Source: Orbilia blumenaviensis (taxonomy: Eukaryota > Ascomycota > Orbiliomycetes > Orbiliales > Orbiliaceae). From it: DNA of 64,000 nucleotides. The DNA lies in the NCBI GenBank assembly GCA_036872755.1, contig JAVHNS010000010.1, forward strand, positions 1 through 64,000. Reading direction: 5' to 3'. Of the stretch, positions 12,341 through 25,100 are shown piece by piece. The first letter of the stretch is position 1. Every line of letters begins with the position of its first letter. The translations under genes and the position numbers were made by a program. The notes beneath the pieces are model-generated. The model did no database searches, had not been told where the DNA came from, and worked only from the letters and a program-made list of their open reading frames with translations.

Positions 12341-13663
12341 TTATATAAAAATAATTGTAAATATTAAACATCTAAAAAAAGTTTTTAAAAAAAAATAAAA
12401 AATAATATAAAAATTAAAATTATTAAAAATATTACATCAAATAAATTTATATATTTTAAATTTTTTATATATTTATAAATATATTGATGATTTTTATTAT
12501 TTAATATATATTTTTTAATAAATAAAATATTTATTTTATTTATTTTAATTTTTTTATTAATTATTATTGGATTTTTAATATTAAATATTATTTTTAAAAA
12601 AATTATTTTAAAAATTTATTATTTATTTTTAAATAATAATATATATTTAATTTAAAGTAATAAATTTAATATTATTTAATAAATATTTTTAAATAATTAT
12701 TATTATATAAATTATTTTTAAATTATTTTAAATAATATTAATAATTTTTATTTTAATTTAAATAATTTATTATATATTCATTATTTATTTAATATTATAT
12801 ATAAAAATTTTAAAAATTATATTATTTTATATTTTAATTAAAATTTAAAAAATTAAATTAAAAATTATAAAAAATTATTAATAGATAAAAAAAATATTAA
12901 AATTCATAAGTTATTTAAATTTTATATAATTTTATATAAAAATTTATAAATAAATAATATGTTTTTTTTTAGAAAAACCTATTTAATTAAATATTAATTA
13001 TTATTTAGTAATAATTAATAAAAATATTAGTAAAAATAAAAATAAAATTAAAATTATTAAGTAATTTTTAAAATTTATATTAAAAAAAAAAAAAAATTTG
13101 GATATAGAGGAGAGTTAAAAAAATTTTAATTATTTTAAATAAATTAAAATTTTTAAAAATTTAATAATAAATAATAAGAATTAGAAAATAAATAATAAAT
13201 ATTAAAAAATAAATTAAAAATTTAAAAAAAAATAATATAAAAAATAAAAATATTTTTAATAAAAATATTAATAATTATAATATATATTATTATAATAAAA
13301 AGAAAATAAATAATAAAAATTTAAAATAAAAAAATAAAAACTATAATAGGATTAATATTAATTTTTTTTTTTTTTTTTTTTTAAAAAATTTTATAATTTA
13401 TCTAGAAATATAATTAATAAATTTTATTATTTTTTTTTAGAAATTTTATTATAAATTATTAAAGTTTGTTTGTATTTAAATATTAATTTAATTATTAAAA
13501 ATATAAATATAATTATATATATTATAATAATTATTTTAAATTATTAATAATAAATTTTTAATGTTATATATTTATTATAAATTAATTTTTAATTATAAAT
13601 TATTTAAAATAATTTTAGTTATTGTTAAGATTTTTAATATAATTTTATTTAATTTACTTAAAT

Positions 13664-13763
13664 TAACAGATTCTCAACATCTACCAATTATCTTCCAAAG
13701 TTTTTGCCTATTTTCCAATATTTTATATATTGGCTTCCCAGCTCACTTAGTTTTTTCCTGATG
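13664..13763 (+). other. Right terminus of T1
   Basis: GC-preserved block ending ttttttcctgatg. It contains GGCTTCCCAGCT at 13732-13743, the inverse of the inner hairpin arm at the left terminus. T2 has the same block at 25000-25100. An apparent 66-codon frame here is chance. Confidence 0.7.
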
Positions 13764-13814
13764 TAGGCTGTTTTAAGAATTTCTTATTTGGGAAATACTT
13801 GGGATAGGTGTAAT
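13764..13814 (+). repeat. 5' LTR of copy B, last part
   Basis: After the duplicated TA the LTR resumes with ggctgttttaagaatttctt and ends ggataggtgtaat, equivalent to GGACAGGTGTAAC at 32106-32118. The internal region then starts attttgattaattt, shared with copy C at 61275. I cannot match a tRNA primer-binding site with confidence. Confidence 0.75.
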
Positions 13815-15270
13815 ATTTTGATTAATTTAATTTTTAATAATAAAATAAAAATTGTATATTAAATAATAATAATAATAAATATTACAATCTTCACAAAACA
13901 TCTTACAAATTAAAAAAAGTAGAGTTTTTGGAAGATAAAAATTTAATTATAATAGAAATAAAGTAAAAAAATTTTTTATAAAAAAATTTAATTTTAGGTT
14001 TAAAAAATTAAAAATATATAATAATAGTTAGTAATTTATTTAAATTAACGAGTATTAAAAATATTAATATTATAATTATTAATTAATTAATAATTAAAAA
14101 TAGTATAAAAAAAAAATAATTTAAAAATATAATAGTTAATATAGTAAAATTTTTAAATATATAAAATTTAATTATTATTAAAAAATTTAAAATATAATTG
14201 TAAATTTTAGAAATAAAGTTTAAACAATAATTAAATAATAAAATTAATAAATTTGTAGAATAGCAAATAAAATATAAAAATTTTAAAATAAATTATAATA
14301 AAAAAAAAATTAAAACTGGTATTAATAAAACATTTAAAATTAAAAATTTAATAAAATATTTTAATAAATTTAAAAAAATTGATTATTTTTTTTATTAATT
14401 TTTAATTTATTTTAAAATATAAAATAATAAATTTTTAAATAATAAAATTAAAATTATTTTTATAAAAATATATTTAAAAAATTTAATTTTTTAAATATTT
14501 ATTAATTTTAATATTTATATTTTTAAAATTATAATAAATTATAAAAAATTTGTTATATTCCTCAAACAATAATATAAAAAAAATAATAAGGTTAATAAAA
14601 TTTATAAAAATTTTAAAAAATTTAAATAAATTAATTTAATTTATAAATATTTTTACAAATTTAATTAAATTATTTTTTTTATTAAATAGGATGAATTTAA
14701 TATTATTTATTAAATTTAAAAAATTTAAATTTAAATTTAAAAGTTTAAATTTTTTTTAAAAAAATAATAATTTAGAAAATCTTTAAAAAATAATAATTTA
14801 GAAAATCTTTAAAATATATAAAAATTTAAAAAATAATTATTAAAATTAATAATATTTATTGGTGTAATAAATATAATTAAAAAAAAAAAAAGTTTTTATG
14901 ATTATAGTTTTAAGAAAAATAAAAATAAAGAAAAAATATTTTAAAATCAAAATAAAAAAAATAAGAATTAATGTAAAAATAAGGATGAAAATTTTATTTT
15001 AAATAAGATTTTTAGTTTAGTTTTTATAAATTTTAATATAATTTAATATAATTATTTATATAATAAAAAATTTAAAAAATTAAAATTTAATAATCCCATT
15101 TACTATAATTATAATAAATTAAGATATATTATTAAAAATTACAAAAAATTATAATAAAATAACACATTCTAATAATATAAAAATATTAAATTCACAAATA
15201 TTAATTTTTTATTACTATTTATTATAAAAAAAATTTAAATAATATATTAATTTATTTTTTAAAAAATTAA
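13815..15270 (+). mobile_element. Internal region of retroelement B, 5' side
   Basis: The stretch is collinear with copy C (61275-62833). A short frame near 13915 (KVEFLEDKNLIIIEIK) may be a relic of the gag start, but it is too short to be sure. A 28-bp unit containing aataatttagaaaatctt is duplicated at about 14757-14812 here and is not obvious in copy C. Otherwise the sequence is AT-saturated, with no domain visible. T2 interrupts it at 15271. Confidence 0.65.
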
Positions 15271-18200
15271 CATCAGCAAAAAAAAGTGTTGGCTTCCCAG
15301 GCTTCTGAAGCCAATAAGCCGGGAAACCTTTTGATTTAGAATGTTATTTGGAAGTCAGAATTTTCATCTACTTTTTGGAAATTATAAAATAATTATTATT
15401 TATTAAGTGATATTTTTTAAGTTTTTATAAATATTAAAAAATTTAAGTTATTTTAGTTGTTGTATAAATATTAAGATTTAAGATGTTGATAAAATTTATG
15501 TTTTCAAAAATTTAATATAAAATAATTTTTTTTATAGCAATTTATAGATAATTATTATTAATAATCAAATATAATATAAATAGATTTGTTTTTGTAATTT
15601 AAAATTATTATTATTATTATTATTAATATAATTTTAATATAAATATATTTTATAATAAATAAAAATAAAATAATAATTATTTATTAGATGTTGGTGAAAA
15701 AATTGTTAAAACCTATTTCTTTTTTTATTATTAATAATATTAGATTTAAATTTTAAATTTTTTTTTTTAATTAAATTATTTTTTTTAGAGTAATTTATAT
15801 TAAATATTAAATAATTTATAAAATTCCTTTTTATATAAATTAGCAAATTTATAAAAGTTTAAAATGTTTTTTATAAATTATTAATATTTATTAATCTATA
15901 AAATATATTAATTATAAAATAATAAATATTATATTTTTATTAATTATTATTATTATAATTATATTTATATTTTAAATTTTAGTTTTTTATTATTTTAATA
16001 TAATAAATATTATTATTATAATTTAAATTATTAATTTTATATTTATTATATTTATTAATTTTAAATTAAAAATCTTTTGATTTATAAAAGTTTTCTAATA
16101 TTATTTGATTAATATTATAAAAATAGTAAGATATATAAACAATATATTTATGTTTTATTATTATTAATTACTAAATATTTTCTATTTAAAATTATAAAAA
16201 AATAAATTTATTTTTATTATAAAATCTTTATAAATAAAATATTAATTTTTGATTAATAAATTTTATATTTAAGTTTTATAATATTTAATAATATTTTTTA
16301 AATAGTAAATGTTTTTTATAATTTTTTTAATAATATTAATAAAATAGTTTTAATTAAAATTAAATAATTTTATAAAATATTTTATATATTAATAATTTAA
16401 TTACTTGTTAAAATTTGTTAGAAGATTTTAAATATATTTTTAAATATTTTTATTAAAAAAAAATAATATATTTTAAAATTATTAAAAAAAATATTAATTT
16501 TAATATTTTTTATAAATATTAACTTTATTTAAAGAAAAACATAATTTTTTATAAATATACTAAAAAACTTTAATATTATTATTATAATATATTATTTTCT
16601 TACTATTTATTAAATGTATTTTTAATATATTATTAATTGACTTTATTATTACATATATTATTAAAAAAAATATTTCTAAATTTTCAAATTCTCAACATAT
16701 TATAAAATATAATATTATTAATTTTTAATTATTATTTATTATTTTAAATTAATAAATAATTATAAAAATTATTGAACATTTTTAATTAGATATATAATAT
16801 TTAATAATAAACAATATTATAATCGTAAATAATATTTTAACTATAAATTTACTATTATTTTTTATTATTTTTTTTAAAATAAAAGTTATTATGATAAGTG
16901 ATTTAATCAAATTTGTTTATATACTAAATAATAATAGTTTATTAAAATTTATTAAAAAAATATTATAAAATTATAATAAAGTAGATTTTAAATTTAAATT
17001 TGTTTTTTTATATATTTATTTATTTAATTTTGCAAAAACATTAATAAATTATATAACAAATAATGAAAAATTAATAAAAAATAGTACTAATAAAAAAATT
17101 ATAAAATAATTAATTTTTTTAGTTGATTTTTTTATTTTTTTTATTAAATCTAATATTTTATAATTTAATTTTATAAATAAATTTTTTAATATTATTATAT
17201 TAGGTAGTATAAAATTTAATAAATTATTATTATTTATTATTGTTTTTTATAATAATATGTTTATAATAAAATTTAGTGGATTATTATTATTTATTATTAT
17301 TTTTTATAATGATGTAACTAAAATTTTTATATCTTATTAATTATTAGTATGTTTATAATATAAATATTATTAAATAATAAGGATTTTATTATAGATAGAA
17401 GAAATTTTTTTATTTATATTATTGTTTTTTTTGTTATTTTATTTTTTATATTTATAGTAGTGGATTTAATAGATTTAATGGATTTAATAGATTTCTCTAT
17501 TTTAATTATAACAATAATAATAAAAATATATTAAACAAACAACATTTATTAGCAAATAATGTAAATTAATAAAAAAAAAGGAAAAAAAAAAAGGGGTAAA
17601 AAAAAAAAAAAAAGGGATTATCTCAAAATATAAATTTTAAAAAAGAAATAAAACTATATTTTAATATTTTAAATCTACTTTAATTGAAATAAAATTAAAT
17701 AATAAATAACCAATAATTATCATTTATTGTAATTTATAGTTTTATTATAAATAGTATTATAAATTTTTAAATTTATATAATTATTAATTTAAAAATTTAT
17801 TAATATAAAATTTAAAATTAATTATGTTATATAAATAATATTGGTAATTAAGATAACTTTATAATAATTATAATTTGATAATTGATAAATAGTTAATATT
17901 AAATTGTGAATATTATGCGTTTGATTATTATAATTAATTTAAAATTTTATAATTATTATAATTTTAAATATTTTTATTGTATAAAAATTTTAAATCTTTA
18001 ACAATAATTTAATAAAAAACAATTAATATTCTTAAAAAATTTTATATATTCCTTTTTTATTATAAAAAATAAAATTTCAATAAAACAAACTTTTTTTCTA
18101 AAAAAAAAAACCAATTAAATGTATTAAATACTTAATATCCATTAAAAAATTATTAAAATTTAAAATTTTAATTTTTAGTTAATTATATAATTAATAATTT

Positions 18201-21200
18201 AAAAATTAAAATTTTTTATATGTAATTTTTAAAAATAATAATTGTTGTTTAATGTTTAATATAAGATTTTAAAATATTATTTAATATTGTTAATTATATA
18301 TATATTTAAATATTAATTAATTAAAATAAAAAAAAAAATAAATATTAAAAATTTTTTAAATGGATTATTTATTACCTCCAATAATAAATTAAAAATTTCT
18401 AAAAATATAATATTTAATATTTGGTAAAATCTTTTAAATAATATTTAAATTAATGATTAAAGAATTTAAAAATTATTTATTTAATTTAATATTTTAAATA
18501 TTAATTTATTAATTTTTTTTTTAAAATAAAGATAATTAAATTTTATTATCTTTGGTGTTGAAATTTGGATTTTTAATATTATTATTTAAATTTTTAGTTT
18601 TAAATTTTAAGTTTTAATTATTATTTATAATTTATTTCTTACTGTTTAATAAAATATCTTTTATTTCATTTATAATTGTTTGTAAAAATAATAATTAAAT
18701 TAAAATTTTATAAATACTAAAAATGAATTTATATAAAAAATTTAAAAAAACTTTTAATAAATATTAAATATTTAAAATAAATTATTAAGTAGTTATTAGA
18801 AAATTAAAATTTTATAACCAAAAAAATATTTTTTTTTGATATATAACAAAAATTTAAAAATAAAAATTTATTTAATTAAAAATTTTATATTTTTTTTTTA
18901 TTTAATATTAATACACCAATTCTAAAACATCCATTAATTAATTTATTAACATCCCCCACAAATATATAAAATCTTTATAATAATTTAATTAATATATTTT
19001 AATTATATTAAAAAAATTAAATTAATTTAATTTTTTATTAAATTAAATGTTAATTTCTGTATATTTATAAATAATATAATTATAAATAAATATTTCTAAA
19101 CCATAATTATAAATATATAATTAATATTTAATATTTTTTAATTTTTTTTTATACTTTTTTTTTAATTTTTTTTTTAATTTAAAATTATAATAAATATAAA
19201 ATATATTATTATATAAATAAAATTATTTTTAAAAGTATTTAAAATATTTTATTATTATTTTAATATAATTATAATATTATATAAATAAATAAAATTTAAA
19301 GTAATTTTAAATATATTAAAAAAAATTATTAAATATTAAATACTAATTAATTATTAAATATTAAAAAATAATTACAAATATATATAAAAAAATTTGCTTA
19401 ATTATTCTTAATTTTTTTCTTTATTATTACATAATTTAATTAAAAAATTTTTAAAATTTAAAAAAATTAAAATATAATAAAAATTTAATTTAAATTTTAT
19501 TAAATTTATTAATATGTTTATAAATTTTTATAAATATTATTAATTATATTAAAATATTTTTAAAAATTTTAAAATAAATTTTATATAATAAATTAAATTT
19601 AAATATTTATAATAATTAAATAAAAAATAGTTAATAAAAAACTATATTTATATTATAAAAATATTATATATTTATTTTATTAATATATTTTTTTTTATTT
19701 ATTTTATTAATTATAATTTAAAATTTATTTTTAATATTTTTATATTATTTATAATTATATTTAAAATTTTAAAAATTATATATTCTTAAATTTTAAATAT
19801 TTATTTCATAAATTAAATAAAAATTTACTTTAATATTAAATAATTTAATATATTTTATATAATTTGTAATTTAATTAATTAATTTAAAATAATAATTTTA
19901 TATTTTTTTATTTTTAAAAAAAAATTTAAAAATATATTTTAAAAAATTTTAAATATTGTTTAATAAATATTAAAAATTATTTAATAATTTTAAAAATTTA
20001 AAAATAACATTTTAAATAATTTAATTAATTAATAATTTTTGATTTTTGAATAAGAAAATTTTTTTGGGGGAGATTGATAATAACACAAAAAAAATCTATA
20101 AATAATATAATAGCTATAAATAGATAATTAGTAATAGATTAATAATAATTATATATATTAACCAAACTTTTTTATTTTTAAAAAAATTTGTTAAATATAT
20201 AGTATTGAATGCAAGAATATATAAAATAAATATTATACTAATTAAAAGAATTTCTTATTAAATAATTAATGATAAGTTATAAATATATTTATAATATATT
20301 TAATTTATATATTTTATTATTAATTTTTTGATTTAATTTTATTATATATATATTTATTTTTATTATTATATTTTTTGTAGAGTATAATTACTAAATGCTT
20401 AGTATATACTGATTAATAAAGAAAATAGTGAATATAATTAACTGGATTTTTTTAAAAATATGGAATTATTAGTAATTTAAAAATTTTAAAATTATAAATA
20501 AATTTTTAGAAATTTAATTATAAATCACCATTTATAACATTTAATAACTTCTAAAGAATATAATTTAATAAAAAAAAATTAATATTAAATATTAAAAAAC
20601 CATTATTAAAGTATTCATCAATTCCAGATTTTATAAATTTATTTTAAATAAATTAATTTATTAGATTATACTCCTATTTATTTTTAAATAAATAATAAAA
20701 TGTATTAAAAAAATTTATATATATAAAATTATCTTATAATAAATATTTAATATTTATGTAATATTTTTGTTTAATAAGTTTTTTAGTTAGTATATCAAAT
20801 TTCTAAATATTTATTAATATTTTATAATCTTTATTAGATATTAACTAATAATTAACATTATTACTAAATTATATTTATTTATTAACATATTTTTTTATTA
20901 TGTATCAATTATGAAATCCTTTATAATTATATTTATTTCTATACAAAAAATATTAGAAAATTTTAATAAATATTTAATATTTTATAACTATTTAATAAAT
21001 TCTAACTACTTATTAAAGCTATAAAAATAATATTAACAATATAAAATTATTTTCACAAATAATAAAAAATTAATATATTATTATAATAATTATATTTATT
21101 TTTTATTAATAATAAATCTAAATTAATTATAATATTTTAATATAAAAATTTTTTTTAATGAAATATATAAAATAATTTTAATGGAACACATAAAGTAGGG

Positions 21201-24200
21201 TAAGTTAAAATTAAAAAAAAAAAACAATATATATACAAAAATTTTATTAACTGGTAATTTATTTAAAATATATTATTACTATCTAACAATAATCTTTGAT
21301 AAATGCAAAAAATTAATAATATAAAATTTTAATATATGAAACTTTATACAAAATATTCAAAATTATAACATCAAAAACATATTAAAAATTAAATTTAAAA
21401 CTATAAATACAAAATTATTAATAACTATTTATTATAAATTAATTATATAATATTATTATACATATAACAAGTGTTATAATACTTAAAATTTTTTTTACCC
21501 CACTCAATAATACTATATAAAATAAATTAAAATTTATTCACTTTTCAATCATATTTTCTTTTATATAAAACAAATATTTTATAAAAATTTTATTTATAAC
21601 TAATCATTATTTATAACTACTTTATTTTCATACATTCAAACCAAATTTTAAAAATTTATTTATAATTATTTATTATTTATAATTATTTTATATTTATAAT
21701 TTTATATTTATATATTTAAAACAAATTTATAAAATTTATTTATAATTAATTACCATTTATAATTATTTTGTATTTATATATTTAAAATAAAATTAAAAAT
21801 TTAATATTTATATATTATTTATTATATTTTTTTAATATAAATTTATTAAATTTTTTTTTTTTTTTTTATTTTTTTTTAAATTTTTTAAATTTATTAAATA
21901 ATATAAATCTTAAAAATTTTTAAATTAAAACAAACTTAATATTACTATAAATAATAAATTTTAAAATATTAATTATTAATTAATAAATTTAAAAATTAAT
22001 AAATATTATTTAACTATTTTAAATAAAATTAATATTTAAAAAAAAAATAAATATAAAATTTAAAAAAATTTTTAAAATTTAATTAAACTTCATAATTAAA
22101 TTTCTTTTAAATATAATATTAAACTTTTTATATTAAATTTATTTTTTTAAAATTTATTATATTTTAAATTATTATTTATTAATTTAACCATATCAAACAA
22201 AAATTAATTTTCTAAAAACTTTTAAAATTTTTTAGAATTTTTTTTAAAATTTAAAATTAAAAAATTATTATTATATTAATTTTTTAAATATTATTATAAT
22301 TTAATTTTATATATTTTATTAATTTTAAAACAACTTTTAAAAATTATTAATTATTTTAAAAAATATATTAAATATTAATTATTTTTTAATTTTTTTTTTA
22401 TTATTTTTAAATTAATTAAAAATTATTAATAAAAAATTTATTTATTTTTTAATTTTTAAAATAATTTTTAATAATTTTATATTTTAAAAAATATTTTTAA
22501 TTTTTTATTATTTAATAAAAATTTTATATTATTAAAATTTAAAATTAAAAATATTATTAAAAAGAAAAATTAAATTTTTAAAATTAGCTTATATAAAACA
22601 AATAAAAAATTTGATATTTTGATTTAATATATTTTAAATTTTATATTAAATTTTAATTATTTATTAATAATTTAAATTAATTATTATTTTAAAAAATTAA
22701 AAATATAAATATAATAAAAATAATAATAATATTGTTTTTATTAAAAATAAATTTAATAATATATAATTTAATTTTAATAATTTTTATAATAATTTTAATA
22801 AATTATTAAATATATTAAAAAAAATTAAAAATATTTATTAATATATTTTATAATAAATAATAATTTTAAAATTTAAATTTAAAATAAAAAAATTCTTAAA
22901 TAAATTAATAATTTTAATAATTTATATAAATAATAATATTGAATATTTTAAATTCAAATTAAAAATAGAAGTATATTATTAAATAATTTTTAAATATTTA
23001 AAATTTTTTAATTAATAAATATTATTTTAATAAATTTTGTTGAGTTTTATAAAATTAATTTTTTTATTAATAAAGTTTAAAATAAAAAGATATTTAATAA
23101 TTAAAATAATAAACTTATAAAACCAATTAATATTGTAAAGGTAGATAATGATAATTCTAAAAATAACAAAAATGGTTCAAATGTTCTAAATAATAAAAAT
23201 AATAATTTAAATATTTTAAATAATGAAGATAATAATTTAAATACCCCAAATAATAAAAATAATAATTCAAATACTTTAGGTGATAAAAAAGATGGAATTA
23301 GTGTTCCAAAAAACAAAGACAATCTTCCAGATAAGAAATGAGAAATCATACAATATACTTTTGGTTAATAAAATCAGAAAAAATGGTATAAATAATTAAA
23401 AAAAATATAAATTTATTGATTTTATAATTTATAATTCTTAATTTAATTTTATTAAAGTTTTAATAATTTTTTAAAAATAAAAAAACACTAATTATTTTGT
23501 AATTAATAATAATAATTTAATTATTAATATTTTTTACATTATTAAAAATTTTATTTTAAACTATTTTAAAAAAATAAAAAAAAATATAAAAAAATTATAT
23601 TATTTTAATACCTACCAAAAAATTATAATTTTTAAAAATAAAAAAATTATAAACCATACAAAAATAACTACAAATATTAAACATTTAAAAAAAATTTTTA
23701 AAAAAAAAGTAAAAAATATTACATTAAATAAATTTATATATTTCAAATTTTTTATATATTTATAAATATATTAATAATTTTTATTATTTAATATATATTT
23801 TTTTAACAAATAAAACATTTACTCCACTTATTCTAATTTTTTTATTAATTATTATTAAATTTTTAATGTTAGATATTATTTTTAAAAAAATTATTTTAAA
23901 AATTTATTGTTTATTTTTAAATAATAAATTAATTTTTATTTTTAAAAATATTATTACAAATATTTTAAATAATAGTATATACTTAACTTAAAATAATAAA
24001 TTTAATACTATTTAATAAATATTTTCAAATAATTATTATTATGTAAATCATTTTTAAATTATTTTAAACAATATTAATAATTTCTATTTTAATTTAAATA
24101 GTTTATTGTATATTTATTATTTATTTAATATTATATATAAAAATTTTAAAAATTATATTATTTTGTATTCTAATTAAAATTTGAGGAATTAAATTAAAAA

Positions 24201-25100
24201 TTGTGAAAAATTACTAATGGACAAAAAAGATATTAAAATTTATAAACTATTTAAACTTTATATAATTTTATATAAAAATCCATAAACAAATAATATATTT
24301 TTTTTTAAAAAAAATATTTAGTTAAATATTAACCATCATTTAATAATAATTAATAAAAATATTAATAAAAATAAAGGTAAAAATAAAATTATTAGGTAAT
24401 TTTTAAAATTTATATTAAAAAAAAAAAAAAATTTAGATATAAAAAAAAATTAAAAAAATTTTAATTATTTTAAATAAATTAAAACTTTTAAAAGTTTAAT
24501 AATAAATAATAAGAATCAAAAAATAAATAATAAATATCAAAAAATAAACTAAAAATTTAAAAAAAGTAATATAAAAAATAAAAAAGTCTTCAACAAAAAT
24601 ATCAACAACTACAACATATATTACCATAACAAAAAAAAAACAAACAATAAAAATTTGAAATAAAAAAATAAAAATTATAGTAAAATTAATATTAATTTTT
24701 TTTTTTTTTTTTTAAAAAATTTTATAATTTATTTAAAAATATAATTAATAAATTCTACTATTTCCCTCTAAGAATTTTATTGTGGATTATTAAAATCTGT
24801 TTGCATCCAAACACCAATTTAATTATCAAAAATATAAATATAATTATATATACTATAATAATTATTAATATTTTAAACTACTAATAATAAATTTTTAATA
24901 TTATATATTTATTATAAATTAATTTTTAATTATAGATTATTTAAAATAATTTTAATCATTACTAAGATTTTTGATGTGATTTTACCCAACTCACTTAAAC
25001 TAACAGATTTTTAATATCTACCAATTGTTTTCCAAGGTTTTTGCCTGCTTTTCAGCACTTTATATATTGGCTTCCCAGCTTGCTTAATTTTTTTCTGATG
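15271..25100 (+). mobile_element. Large inverted-repeat transposon T2 (9.83 kb, the most complete copy)
   Basis: The ends are CATCAGC and CTGATG, with AA duplicated at 15269-15270 and 25101-25102. The unoccupied site in retroelement C (62830-62835, ttaaat) shows the flanks joining with a single AA. The left terminal hairpin block lies at 15291-15322 and the right block at 25000-25100. Collinearity with T1 and T3 is good, with almost all differences being C/T or G/A. Tracts alternate between losing C (15300-17500, 20040-20500) and losing G (18900-18960, 20600-21700, 24590-24650). There is no nested element. It is the best template for comparing copies. Confidence 0.85.
23090..23580 (+). pseudogene. 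Acidic protein remnant in T2, counterpart of the T1 remnant
   Basis: The position of the T1 start codon is ATA here (ATG to ATA, a G-to-A change). The frame gives an Asn/Asp/Lys-rich stretch, including VDNDNSKNNKNGSNVLNNKN and SNTLGDKKDGISVPKNK, then EIIQYTF. Relative to T1, many Gly and Asp codons have become Ser or Asn, as G-to-A changes predict. A deletion of about 5 bp near 23375-23395 shifts the frame compared with T1. The reverse-strand open frame over 23101-23349 is only the antisense of this relic. Domain and function unknown. Confidence 0.55.

Larger units (their letters stand above)
2156..13763 (+). mobile_element. Large inverted-repeat transposon T1 (about 9.6 kb plus the nested Helentron-like H2)
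   Basis: The left end TATCAAC is the mutated form of CATCAGC seen at 15271, and the right end is CTGATG. TA is duplicated at 2154-2155 and 13764-13765. The retroelement LTR it entered reads across intact at 980-1015 and 32060-32075. Both ends carry the block GGCTTCCCAGCT or its complement. T1 is collinear with T2 over its whole length, apart from the 2-kb H2 insertion, a deletion of about 151 bp near 9071 relative to 20201-20351, and small tandem differences. A broken protein frame lies at 11784-12255. I cannot assign a superfamily: a 2-bp duplication and long element suggest a cut-and-paste DNA transposon, but CATCAG ends match no family I recognise with confidence. Confidence 0.8.

Noticed and set aside
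12476..12530. YIDD-like residues (aaatatattgatgattttta) suggesting reverse transcriptase in T1
   Set aside because: The surrounding frame has no other reverse transcriptase motif, and T2 reads ttaataattttta at this place; four residues in such DNA are not evidence.
13561..13761. 66-codon frame at the right end of T1
   Set aside because: It runs into the terminal inverted repeat and is not kept in T2; chance opening.
23101..23349. 82-codon minus-strand frame rich in Leu and Phe
   Set aside because: It is the antisense of the acidic protein remnant of T2, whose plus-strand frame is supported by comparison with T1.
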